DNA from: Sulfurimonas sp. C5 | GTDB taxonomy: Bacteria > Campylobacterota > Campylobacteria > Campylobacterales > Sulfurimonadaceae | Direction of reading: 5' to 3' | Length of the DNA stretch: 64,000 nucleotides | NCBI RefSeq assembly: GCF_029872055.1 | Contig: NZ_JARXNQ010000003.1 | Location: forward strand, 1-64,000 | Shown here: piece by piece, positions 9,186 through 16,875 of the stretch | Position numbering within the stretch: position 1 is the first letter of the stretch | How the letters are laid out: each line of letters opens with the position of its first letter | The notes under the pieces: model-generated | What the model was told of the DNA's origin: nothing | What the model saw: the letters and a program-made list of their open reading frames with translations, nothing else | The model's database searches: none | Program-made: the position numbers and the translations under genes

Positions 9186-9749
9186 ATGGCACGTCCAACT
9201 CCTATCGATAAAGAGAAAATATTAGACCCTAAAAAATATATTGTTTCCAAAACAGATGCCAAAGGGATCATAGAATATGGAAATGATTATTTTGTAGAAA
9301 TTTCAGGCTATTCAGAATCGGAACTAATAGGTAAACCTCATAACATTATCCGTCATCCAGATATGCCAAAAGTGGTATTTAAGATGATGTGGGATCGCAT
9401 TAACCGTGCACAAAACATTATGGCAGTCGTAAAAAACATGGCAAAAGACGGCAGTTATTATTGGGTTGTCACCGAATTTGAACCTAAGGTAGACCCTATT
9501 ACAAACGAGATTATCTCGCACACCGCCTTTAGAAAAGCTGCTCCTAAAAAAGCTGTAGAAGTGATGGAGCCGATCTATCAAAAACTGATTGAAATTGAAA
9601 AAGAAGGGGGTATGGAAGCAAGTGAAAAATATCTTCGCGGCTTCTTAGAAGAGAAGAATCTAACCTATGATCAATTCATTGATAATCTTGTTGGAAACAA
9701 AGGTCTTTTCAAAATCTTTTTCTCTGCTATGAAAAAACTATTTTCATAA
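9186..9749 (+). CDS. Aer/CetB-type PAS domain protein
   Basis: This 187-residue soluble protein has an N-terminal Aer-like PAS domain (KTDAKGIIEYGNDYFVEISG, then HNIIRHPDMP and a DGSYYWV strand) and a helical C-terminus of about 70 residues. It has no methyl-accepting domain. The closest architecture I know is Campylobacter CetB, the FAD-binding PAS half of the split energy-taxis receptor CetA/CetB. No CetA-like transducer is in the window. The ATG has an AAAAGGA ribosome site. The next gene, rsmG, starts 43 bases downstream across a strong palindrome. Confidence 0.8.
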   Translation: MARPTPIDKEKILDPKKYIVSKTDAKGIIEYGNDYFVEISGYSESELIGKPHNIIRHPDMPKVVFKMMWDRINRAQNIMAVVKNMAKDGSYYWVVTEFEPKVDPITNEIISHTAFRKAAPKKAVEVMEPIYQKLIEIEKEGGMEASEKYLRGFLEEKNLTYDQFIDNLVGNKGLFKIFFSAMKKLFS

Positions 9750-9766
9750 ACAAGCCTTTTTTAGAT

Positions 9767-9794
9767 AAAATATCCTTTTTGAAAAGGATATTTT
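9767..9794 (+). repeat. Perfect 13-bp inverted repeat over the rsmG start
   Basis: AAAATATCCTTTT and AAAAGGATATTTT flank a two-base centre. The right arm contains the AAAAGGA ribosome site of rsmG and ends inside its TTG start codon, so a hairpin here would hide translation initiation. It also lies 17 bases after the PAS gene stop and could act as a terminator or 3' stem. No U tract follows. Confidence 0.6.
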
Positions 9795-10380
9795 GTTGAA
9801 TCTACAAGAGCAACTTCACGAACTACATTTACCAGATAATTTTTTTACCAATGTTGCAAAATATAAAGAACATCTTTTAAAATGGAATAAAATCCATAAT
9901 CTAACAGGTGCAAAAGATGAAAACACTTTAGATGAATTTATTTTCGATGCAGTCTATCCTGTCAGTTTTTTACCTAAAATCAACTCTTTAATGGATATAG
10001 GAACAGGTGCGGGTTTCCCAGGTATGATCTTAGCTATGGCATTACCTGACACACAAGTAACTTTAGTGGAACCCCTTGCAAAACGTGCAAGTTTTTTACA
10101 ATTTATCAAAGCCGATCTGGGACTTGAAAATGTTACAGTTGTAAAAAAAAGAGTCGAAGAGATGGAAAGTACAATCTTTGATCTTATCACTTCAAGAGCG
10201 GTTACAGATACTAAAATGTTGCTCAAACTCAGTGAAAACCATAGAGACTCCCATACAAAACTCTTTTTTTATAAAGGTGAAAAAGTTTTTGACGAGATGG
10301 AAGATCTAGCTCAAAATATGCAATATAAAGTTATAGAGATGCAAAATAGACATTACCTACTATTAGGAGAAACATTATGA
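9793..10380 (+). CDS. rsmG: 16S rRNA (guanine-527-N7) methyltransferase RsmG
   Basis: RsmG (GidB) methylates G527 of 16S rRNA using S-adenosylmethionine. The 195-residue protein has the SAM-binding [10 protein letters not shown] loop and an acidic strand end (TLVEP). The start must be a TTG: either 9793 or 9796; the second gives better spacing (7 bases) from AAAAGGA. The ribosome site is buried in a perfect inverted repeat. The stop overlaps the next gene by four bases (ATGA). It heads a cluster of four genes joined by overlaps. Confidence 0.92.
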   Translation: MLNLQEQLHELHLPDNFFTNVAKYKEHLLKWNKIHNLTGAKDENTLDEFIFDAVYPVSFLPKINSLMDIGTGAGFPGMILAMALPDTQVTLVEPLAKRASFLQFIKADLGLENVTVVKKRVEEMESTIFDLITSRAVTDTKMLLKLSENHRDSHTKLFFYKGEKVFDEMEDLAQNMQYKVIEMQNRHYLLLGETL

Positions 10381-10595
10381 TATTAAAAATTTTACTTGTT
10401 ATCGGAGTTATTGCCGTTGTATATTTTATGTTTATCAAAAAAAAGCCGATATCATCTAAGAACAACGACACTAAACTTCAAGCAAACGATATGATAGAGT
10501 GTGCTCAATGCGGTGTGTACGTAGAAGTTGGTGAAGCTATCTTAAGCAACGGTAAGTATTACTGTTCTCAAGAGTGTTTAAATAAGGACAAATGA
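10377..10595 (+). CDS. Small membrane-anchored zinc-ribbon protein (PP0621-like)
   Basis: These 72 residues form one N-terminal transmembrane helix (about 2-19), a lysine-rich stop-transfer and a short metal-binding module with CAQC and YCSQEC, giving four cysteines. This resembles the PP0621 family of unknown function. It overlaps rsmG upstream by four bases and the next gene by four bases (ATGATG), so it is part of a tightly coupled unit. Its biological role is unknown. Confidence 0.75.
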   Translation: MILKILLVIGVIAVVYFMFIKKKPISSKNNDTKLQANDMIECAQCGVYVEVGEAILSNGKYYCSQECLNKDK

Positions 10596-10984
10596 TGCTG
10601 CTTTTTGGTCATCGATTTATTGAAAGTATAAAGTTTTACCATATCTTTGACATCGAAGATATAAAAAACACTCCCTCTTCTTCTACTCTTTATTTAGAGT
10701 ATAGTGAGGAGAATTTAGACATTATAAAGCATCTTCAGAAAAATACTGTCCCTTTCGTATTAAGCATTAAGAATATTACGGAACTTGTATATGCATCGGC
10801 TTTAGGTGCCAGCTACATAGCAGTAAGTAAAAAACTTGCAAAAACAGCACAAAATATCGCTGAAAACTATCTATTTGATGCTAAAGTACTCACACATATA
10901 GAAGAGGAAGACGAAATTGAAGAGTTGGCATTACTTGGTGTTGACGGTGTTATTTTTGCCCAAGCGATTGTAAAGATAAGCTGA
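10592..10984 (+). CDS. Conserved-looking hypothetical protein
   Basis: This 130-residue soluble protein matches no family I recognise. The pattern of short strands and helices (STLYLEYSEENLDIIKHL, PFVLSIKNITELVYASALGASYIAVS, ELALLGVDGVIFAQ) resembles part of a (beta/alpha) barrel or a Rossmann-like fold. It has no signal peptide. It overlaps its neighbours on both sides (four bases upstream, one base downstream), so it is translated together with the zinc-ribbon protein and the NlpC/P60 lipoprotein. Confidence 0.7.
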   Translation: MMLLFGHRFIESIKFYHIFDIEDIKNTPSSSTLYLEYSEENLDIIKHLQKNTVPFVLSIKNITELVYASALGASYIAVSKKLAKTAQNIAENYLFDAKVLTHIEEEDEIEELALLGVDGVIFAQAIVKIS

Positions 10985-11499
10985 TGAAAGCACTAGTTCT
11001 TGCTATAGTAGCTTTAACCTTTTTAGGATGCTCTACCAAGAACCCTTCTGCTGCAAACTATATAAATTTAACACCATACACTACTCAAACTGCTCAGGAA
11101 GTTCCATATAAACTTAAAAATGAGAACCCTGTTACATTAACAATTTATGAACAGTATAAAAAATGGTACTCTACACCTTATCTCTATGGCGGTGACAGTT
11201 GTGAAGGAATTGATTGTTCAGCACTTGTACAAACTGTCTACCAAGATGGTTTCGGTCTTCATATACCAAGAGATACAAAACACCAAGCCCAAACAGGTTA
11301 TTTTGTAAACAAGTCTTCTATTCAAGAGGGTGATCTCCTGCTCTTTAAAACTGGATATAACTCAAGACACTCCGGAATCTACATAGAACGCGGAAACTTT
11401 TTACATACCTCAACAAAACACGGGGTTATGATCTCAAATATCAATAACCCTTACTGGAAAGAAAAGTATTGGCAGGCAAGAAGAGTACTCAGTTATTAG
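10984..11499 (+). CDS. NlpC/P60-family lipoprotein peptidase
   Basis: This 171-residue lipoprotein has a lipobox (TFLGC, Cys16), a linker and an NlpC/P60 cysteine peptidase domain. The catalytic Cys lies in GIDCSALVQ, the His in SRHSGIYI, and a second polar residue in LHTS. Family members such as E. coli Spr cleave peptide cross-links in murein, so it is likely a membrane-anchored cell-wall hydrolase. The ATG overlaps the previous stop. It ends tail to tail with alr (four-base overlap), another cell-wall gene. Confidence 0.9.
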   Translation: MKALVLAIVALTFLGCSTKNPSAANYINLTPYTTQTAQEVPYKLKNENPVTLTIYEQYKKWYSTPYLYGGDSCEGIDCSALVQTVYQDGFGLHIPRDTKHQAQTGYFVNKSSIQEGDLLLFKTGYNSRHSGIYIERGNFLHTSTKHGVMISNINNPYWKEKYWQARRVLSY

Positions 11500-12509
11500 A
11501 CGATCTTTCTTTCAATCTCAGGTTTTAAAGCCGTTAAACATTCATAAGAGATTGTCCCTGCAAATTTTGCCGCATCCCTTGCATCACTAAAAATCAACAA
11601 CTCCTTATCTTCCGATAAAAAGGAACTGTTATCCATAGAAATTCTTCCCGCTATAGATACATTCTCCGGTGTTTTATAGATGTTTGAACAGCTTCTTAAA
11701 AAACCATCCCCGTAACCAAAATCGTAATTTGATACAACTTGTTCTCTTACACTTTTAAAACTTGCACCGTAACCGACACAATTACCCTCTTGCAAAGTTC
11801 TTGTAGAGTTCTTTTGTGCATATACACTTAGAACAGGTTTGAGCGTTACTATAGGAAGACTTGGAGGCATTTCCAAACAGCCGTAAACTGCTATTCCTAC
11901 TCTTGTCATATCTTCATCGAAATTTTTTGTGCGAAAGAGTGCTGCCGAATTAGCACTGTGAAATTTAATTTCATAACCGTATTGCTTAGCCAAAACTCTT
12001 GCTTCTTGTTTTATTTCTTCAAAGTTCTTTTGCTGAAATTCAAAATAATCACCCTCTTCATCTGCACAGGCATGGTGAGTTAATACACCTTTAAGCTCGA
12101 GTCCCTGTTCTTTGATCAGAGCAAAAGCTTCTGCGAGTTCATTTGCTTCAATACCATTTCTATTCATCCCGGAATTTACTTTCAATTCCACTTTTGTATC
12201 TCTGGGAAACTCTTTAATTGCACCTAATTCATTGATCGTATAATGTACTTTTTCATCTGCTTTTTTCGGTTTTTCTGCTAACACTAAAATGTATTCAAAA
12301 TATTTGTAAATTTGTTCTGCATCATTTTGCGATCTGACAACTGCTTTTGTAATCCCGTACTCTTTTGCCAGTCCTGCCATTTCACACAATCCGTGACCGT
12401 ATGCATTATCTTTCAAAACTACTGCAATTTTATCTATACTTTTAGTTTTATCTGCGATAATGTCAAGATTATAAAAAAAGTTCTTTTTATTTAACGTTAT
12501 ATAAGCCAT
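11496..12509 (-). CDS. alr: Alanine racemase
   Basis: Alr converts L- to D-alanine for peptidoglycan. The 337-residue protein carries the pyridoxal-phosphate lysine (VVLKDNAYGHG, Lys33), the RVGIAVYG strand and the VGYGASF segment bearing the second catalytic base. It is at the short end for the family. The ATG at 12509 has no Shine-Dalgarno and a TATAAT ends six bases before it. Only 14 bases separate it from the divergent agmatine deiminase gene. Confidence 0.95.
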   Translation of the reverse strand: MAYITLNKKNFFYNLDIIADKTKSIDKIAVVLKDNAYGHGLCEMAGLAKEYGITKAVVRSQNDAEQIYKYFEYILVLAEKPKKADEKVHYTINELGAIKEFPRDTKVELKVNSGMNRNGIEANELAEAFALIKEQGLELKGVLTHHACADEEGDYFEFQQKNFEEIKQEARVLAKQYGYEIKFHSANSAALFRTKNFDEDMTRVGIAVYGCLEMPPSLPIVTLKPVLSVYAQKNSTRTLQEGNCVGYGASFKSVREQVVSNYDFGYGDGFLRSCSNIYKTPENVSIAGRISMDNSSFLSEDKELLIFSDARDAAKFAGTISYECLTALKPEIERKIV

Positions 12510-12515
12510 GGAGAA

Positions 12516-12521
12516 ATTATA
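12516..12521 (-). promoter_or_regulatory. -10 box of alr, leaderless geometry
   Basis: TATAAT on the minus strand ends six bases (TTCTCC) before the alr ATG. No ribosome site fits between them, so the mRNA is a candidate leaderless transcript. Confidence 0.5.
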
Positions 12522-12523
12522 CT

Positions 12524-13513
12524 ATGTTAATTCCTGAATTTGAGAAACAAAGCTTTACTCAAGTCGTTTTTCCGCATGAAAATACAGATTGGTCTGAATA
12601 TTTGGAAGATGCCAGAAAAAATTTTGTAGATATTATCAATGCAATCAGAAGATTTCAGCCCTGTTTAGTAGTGTGCTACAACATTACAGAGGTGCAAAGT
12701 TATTTTGAAGATTATACAAATATCAAATTTGTCGAATACACTGCAAACGATACGTGGGCACGTGACAGCTCTGCACTAACAGTTGAAGAAAACGGTGAAA
12801 TTAAACTGCTTAATTTTACATTTAATGCATGGGGTGGTAAGTTTGATGCCAAACTTGACGATAAAATGTCTCATGCCATTTCATCTGTTTATTCAGCACC
12901 TTTAGTCGATTGTGATTTTATTTTAGAGGGTGGCGGTGTTGAGAGTAATGGAGCTGGGCTTATTCTAACAACTTCAGAGTGTATGCTCAACCCAAACAGA
13001 AATAAAGATTTTACAAAAGAAGAAGTGACACAAAAACTAAAAGAGTATTTTGGAGCTAAAGAGATTCTTTATCTAAATCATGGTTATCTAGCAGGTGATG
13101 ATACAGATTCACACATAGATACATTGGCACGTTTTATCTCAAAAGACACTATTATGTATGTGGCTTGTGACAATGAGAGAGATGAACACTACGAAGCATT
13201 AAAGAAGATGGAAGATGAGCTTAAAGAATTTGTGATTGAACATAAATTGAAGCTTATAAAACTTCCAATGAGTTCAGCAGTATATTATGATGACGAGCGT
13301 TTACCTGCTACATATGCAAACTTTTTATTTGTAAACGACGGTGTGCTTGTACCGACATATAATGTCAAAGAGGATGCCGAAGCATTAGAGATTTTCAAAT
13401 GGGTTTTTCCAAACAGAAAGGTTGTCGGAATCGATTGTTCAACACTAATCCGACAACACGGTTCACTTCACTGCGTCACTATGAACTTTGCTAGTGGTGT
13501 TACTCTCAACTGA
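12524..13513 (+). CDS. aguA: Agmatine deiminase family protein
   Basis: This 329-residue enzyme belongs to the guanidine-modifying superfamily (agmatine/peptidyl-arginine deiminase). Motifs are WARDSSALT, GGGVESNG, TSECMLNPNRN, DDTDSHIDTLARF and the catalytic cysteine in QHGSLHCVTMN (Cys317). Family members turn agmatine into N-carbamoylputrescine in polyamine synthesis. GGAG lies ten bases before the ATG, a long but workable spacing. Its 3' end overlaps a possible 51-codon antisense reading frame. Confidence 0.9.
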   Translation: MLIPEFEKQSFTQVVFPHENTDWSEYLEDARKNFVDIINAIRRFQPCLVVCYNITEVQSYFEDYTNIKFVEYTANDTWARDSSALTVEENGEIKLLNFTFNAWGGKFDAKLDDKMSHAISSVYSAPLVDCDFILEGGGVESNGAGLILTTSECMLNPNRNKDFTKEEVTQKLKEYFGAKEILYLNHGYLAGDDTDSHIDTLARFISKDTIMYVACDNERDEHYEALKKMEDELKEFVIEHKLKLIKLPMSSAVYYDDERLPATYANFLFVNDGVLVPTYNVKEDAEALEIFKWVFPNRKVVGIDCSTLIRQHGSLHCVTMNFASGVTLN

Positions 13514-13618
13514 TTTTTCTTGATCTAATATTGCCATGCCACTCATAATTAAATAAGTGGACAAGGCAAAACCTAAAGCTATTATTACTGTTCGTTTCAA
13601 TTTTTCCATTTTTGTCAT
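13463..13618 (-). CDS. Possible 51-residue single-helix membrane protein
   Basis: An ATG at 13618 opens 51 codons ending at TGA (13463-13465). The product is MTKMEKLKR, a hydrophobic helix of about 20 residues starting at residue 11, and a polar tail. Positive residues before the helix fit an inner-membrane anchor. Its last 17 codons are antisense to the agmatine deiminase gene. There is no good Shine-Dalgarno at either candidate ATG (codon 1 or 4). This is a candidate only. Confidence 0.35.
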   Translation of the reverse strand: MTKMEKLKRTVIIALGFALSTYLIMSGMAILDQEKSVESNTTSKVHSDAVK

Positions 13619-13709
13619 GATAGAATTGTAGCAGATCCTCTCTTAACACTTTTGTAACAATCTTTTTAATAGAATGGGAAACTTTTTATATTTTTAAGGG
13701 GAATTGTAT

Positions 13710-15728
13710 ATGAAAAAAATCATACCATTATCGTTACTAGCTGTTTCATATCTTGCAGCTAATGATCTGCAAATAGACACAATCAATGTAGAGTCAACTG
13801 TAATCTCTGAAGTTGCTCAAAATGCTCAAACATCTGCTGATGTAGCAAAAGCACTCAGCGACAGAGTTCCAAGTATTGATATGAACAGAAGAAGTGGCAT
13901 TGCCAACGATATTTATATCCGTGGACAAAAAAGAGACAACATCGTTGTTGAAGTTGACGGTACAAAAGTTTACGGTGCTTGTCCAAACAGAATGGATCCT
14001 CCTGCGTCACACATTGTTGCTAATCAAATCGATACAATCCAAGTTATCGAAGGTCCTTACGATATTGAAACTTTCGGTGCATTAAGCGGTGAAGTAAAAA
14101 TTACAACAAGAAAACCATCTGAAGATTTTCAAGGTTCAATTAACTTAGGTTTTGGTGCATGGAACTACAAAAAATTCGGTGCTACTATGAGCGGTGGTAA
14201 TGACCTTATTAGAATGATTGCGACTGTTTCTAGTGAATCAAGCGATCAATATGAAGATGGTAACGGTGATACATTGGCAACACAGTTAGACAAGTATGCA
14301 GCCCTGAACCCAGCAGATATGACTCTGCAAAAGAAAATATACAAACCTTCATATCATGATATGCCTGCATATGAGAAAAAAAGTGCCATGGCAAAAGCAT
14401 TTATCTCAACTGCTGAAAATCAGGAATTACGCTTAAGTGTAACTGCAAATAGAAGTGATAATGTCCTTTATCCAAACTCTGGTATGGATGCAATTTATGA
14501 TGATTCAAATATCTACAGCGTTGAGTACAATATAGACTCAATCAATAATGAATATAAAAATCTAAATCTGCAATACTACCACTCAGATGTTGATCACCCT
14601 ATGGGGACTGACTATAGAGTAGCTTCAACTATGCCGGCAATGCTTATGACAAACTGGTTAAAAACATCAATGAACGGCGTTAAACTCAAAAATACTTTCG
14701 ATCTTTTAGGGCACAAACTTGTTATCGGTTTAGATGGAAGTACGAGAAAATGGAGTGGTCATTATGATGTAGCACATGTTGAAAAAGCAAAAAGTATTGA
14801 TGATACAAAAACACAAAATACTGCTATTTTTGCCAAACTGGAAAAATCTTACGGCAATTTAGACTTTGTACTTGGTGCAAGATATGATAGTACAAAAATC
14901 AAAAATAATAGTTACAACTCTAGAAAATTTTCTTATACTAGTGCAAATCTTATGACTACGTACAACTTTAATAAAGAGAATAAAATCTTCTTGGGTATTG
15001 GTCAAGCTTCTCGTGTACCGGATGCCAGAGAACTTTACTTTAACTCATATAATATGATGATGAACACTACAAAACAAGTGGGAACAGACACATTAAAAGA
15101 AACAACAAACAGAGAAGTTGATTTAGGATACGAAACAAATAATCAGTATTTCAAATTAAAAGCAAAAGTGTTTTATTCTATGCTCAACGACTATATTTAT
15201 TACCAACAGCAAGCAAACGGTGTTGCACTAACTACAAACAACTTTAAAAATATTGATGCGACAGTTTATGGTGCTGAACTAAGTGCATCAGTATATGCGA
15301 CAGATGATATTTCTATAGATATGGGAGCTTCATACAAAGTAGGTAGAAAAGATACAGCACTAATAGGACAAACAGATAAAGATCTGGCAGATATTGCTCC
15401 TCTTCGTGCGAATATCGGTGTAAATTATGAGTATATGAACAATTCAATGGCTACTCTTGAAATGCAAGCAAGTGACAGATGGGATACCTTCGATGCTGAC
15501 AACGGTGAGCAAGAGATTGCCGGATGGGCCGTTGTGAATGCAAAAGTTAAACATGCTGTAAACAAAAAATTTGACCTTACACTCGGAATCAACAATATAT
15601 TTGATGTAACATATGCCATAAATAACACATATACTGATCTTACACTTGTTAGTACCGGTACTACTGATGTAATGCTTCTAAACGAGCCTGGACGTTACTT
15701 CTACACTAACTTAGATTTTAAATTCTAA
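13710..15728 (+). CDS. TonB-dependent outer-membrane receptor, OprC/NosA-like (copper)
   Basis: This 672-residue outer-membrane protein has a signal peptide (about 1-17), a plug domain with IYIRGQKRDNIVVEVDG and IEGPYDIETFGALSGEVKI, and a beta-barrel ending FYTNLDFKF with a terminal Phe. Its plug carries VYGACPNRMDPPASH; Cys91 and Met95 form the CxxxM pair known as the copper site of Pseudomonas OprC and shared with NosA. It is therefore probably a copper receptor. The ATG at 13710 follows AAGGGG with eight-base spacing; an in-frame TTG six bases earlier is less likely. It stands alone, with a hairpin after the stop. Confidence 0.85.
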   Translation: MKKIIPLSLLAVSYLAANDLQIDTINVESTVISEVAQNAQTSADVAKALSDRVPSIDMNRRSGIANDIYIRGQKRDNIVVEVDGTKVYGACPNRMDPPASHIVANQIDTIQVIEGPYDIETFGALSGEVKITTRKPSEDFQGSINLGFGAWNYKKFGATMSGGNDLIRMIATVSSESSDQYEDGNGDTLATQLDKYAALNPADMTLQKKIYKPSYHDMPAYEKKSAMAKAFISTAENQELRLSVTANRSDNVLYPNSGMDAIYDDSNIYSVEYNIDSINNEYKNLNLQYYHSDVDHPMGTDYRVASTMPAMLMTNWLKTSMNGVKLKNTFDLLGHKLVIGLDGSTRKWSGHYDVAHVEKAKSIDDTKTQNTAIFAKLEKSYGNLDFVLGARYDSTKIKNNSYNSRKFSYTSANLMTTYNFNKENKIFLGIGQASRVPDARELYFNSYNMMMNTTKQVGTDTLKETTNREVDLGYETNNQYFKLKAKVFYSMLNDYIYYQQQANGVALTTNNFKNIDATVYGAELSASVYATDDISIDMGASYKVGRKDTALIGQTDKDLADIAPLRANIGVNYEYMNNSMATLEMQASDRWDTFDADNGEQEIAGWAVVNAKVKHAVNKKFDLTLGINNIFDVTYAINNTYTDLTLVSTGTTDVMLLNEPGRYFYTNLDFKF

Positions 15729-15734
15729 TTCCTC

Positions 15735-15761
15735 TTTTAGCCCATAGTATATGGGCTAAAA
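15735..15761 (+). terminator. 12-bp hairpin after the TonB receptor gene
   Basis: TTTTAGCCCATA and TATGGGCTAAAA form a perfect 12-bp stem with a 3-base loop, seven bases after the stop. The T-run is on the 5' side and the 3' side is followed by A, so it lacks a U-tail. It is probably a 3' stabilising or termination structure. Confidence 0.5.
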
Positions 15762-15803
15762 ATATGACTCAAAAAATTAACCCCATTTTTATATCAAACT
15801 AGT

Positions 15804-15809
15804 TAAAAT
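15804..15809 (+). promoter_or_regulatory. -10 box of ispG, leaderless geometry
   Basis: TAAAAT ends seven bases (CTCTTCT) before the ispG ATG, with no purine-rich ribosome site between. Transcription from this box would start at the ATG. Confidence 0.4.
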
Positions 15810-15816
15810 CTCTTCT

Positions 15817-16875
15817 ATGATTCAAAGATATCCAACAAAGAAAATATATGTCGGTGATGTTGCTGTAGGTGGGGATGCACCTATTTCCGTGCAGTCAATG
15901 ACATACTCAGATACACATAATGTTGCTGCAACTGTTGAGCAAATCAATCGTCTCCATTTTGCAGGATGTGATATTGTCCGTGTTGCAGTACCGGATATGG
16001 AAGATGCACTCGCACTTAAAAGTATTAAAGAGCAGATCTCTCTTCCGCTTGTTGCAGATATTCACTTCAACCATAAACTAGCCCTCATTGCGGCCGAATC
16101 AGTTGACTGCATACGTATTAATCCTGGAAATATCGGCTCTAAAGAAAAAGTTGCCGAAGTTGTAAAGGCATGTCAGGAACGTAATCTTCCAATTAGAATT
16201 GGTGTCAATGCAGGAAGTTTGGAAAAAGAGTTTGATAACAAATACGGTCAAACTGCCGAGGCTATGGTGGCAAGTGCAGAATACAACATCAAATACCTCG
16301 AAGATCTCGGTTTTACAGATATTAAAGTCTCGCTCAAAGCAAGTGATGTACAAAGAACTGTAGAGGCATACAGAATGCTTCGCCCTAAAAATAATTATCC
16401 ATTCCATTTAGGAGTGACAGAAGCGGGTACTCTCTTTCATGCGACTGTAAAAAGCTCGATTGGACTTGGTGCACTCATTTTAGACGGTATCGGTGATACT
16501 CTAAGAGTCTCTATTACTGGTGAGCTTGAAGAAGAGATCAATGTAGGGCGTGCGATCTTAAAAGACAGCGGTGCTATGCCAGACGGGCTCAATATCATCT
16601 CATGTCCAACTTGTGGACGCATCGAAGCAGATTTGGTCAGTGCGGTGAGCGAAATCGAAAAAAGAACGGCTCACATTAAAACACCGCTCAATGTAAGTGT
16701 AATGGGCTGTGTCGTAAATGCCATCGGTGAAGCAGCACATGCAGATGTTGCAATTGCATACGGTAAAGGGAAAGGTCTTGTAATGGTAAAAGGTGAAGTT
16801 GTAGCTAACCTTGATGAAAAAGAGCTTGTTGACAAGTTTGTAGATGAAGTTGAAAAAATGGCAGGTGATAAATAA
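15817..16875 (+). CDS. ispG: 4-hydroxy-3-methylbut-2-en-1-yl diphosphate synthase
   Basis: IspG (GcpE) reduces MEcPP to HMBPP in the non-mevalonate isoprenoid pathway and carries a [4Fe-4S] cluster. The 352-residue protein starts with the typical [20 protein letters not shown] and has the cluster cysteines in SCPTCGR and [11 protein letters not shown]. It has the short two-domain bacterial form. No ribosome site precedes the ATG. The stop overlaps the dnaB start (TAATG). Confidence 0.97.
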   Translation: MIQRYPTKKIYVGDVAVGGDAPISVQSMTYSDTHNVAATVEQINRLHFAGCDIVRVAVPDMEDALALKSIKEQISLPLVADIHFNHKLALIAAESVDCIRINPGNIGSKEKVAEVVKACQERNLPIRIGVNAGSLEKEFDNKYGQTAEAMVASAEYNIKYLEDLGFTDIKVSLKASDVQRTVEAYRMLRPKNNYPFHLGVTEAGTLFHATVKSSIGLGALILDGIGDTLRVSITGELEEEINVGRAILKDSGAMPDGLNIISCPTCGRIEADLVSAVSEIEKRTAHIKTPLNVSVMGCVVNAIGEAAHADVAIAYGKGKGLVMVKGEVVANLDEKELVDKFVDEVEKMAGDK

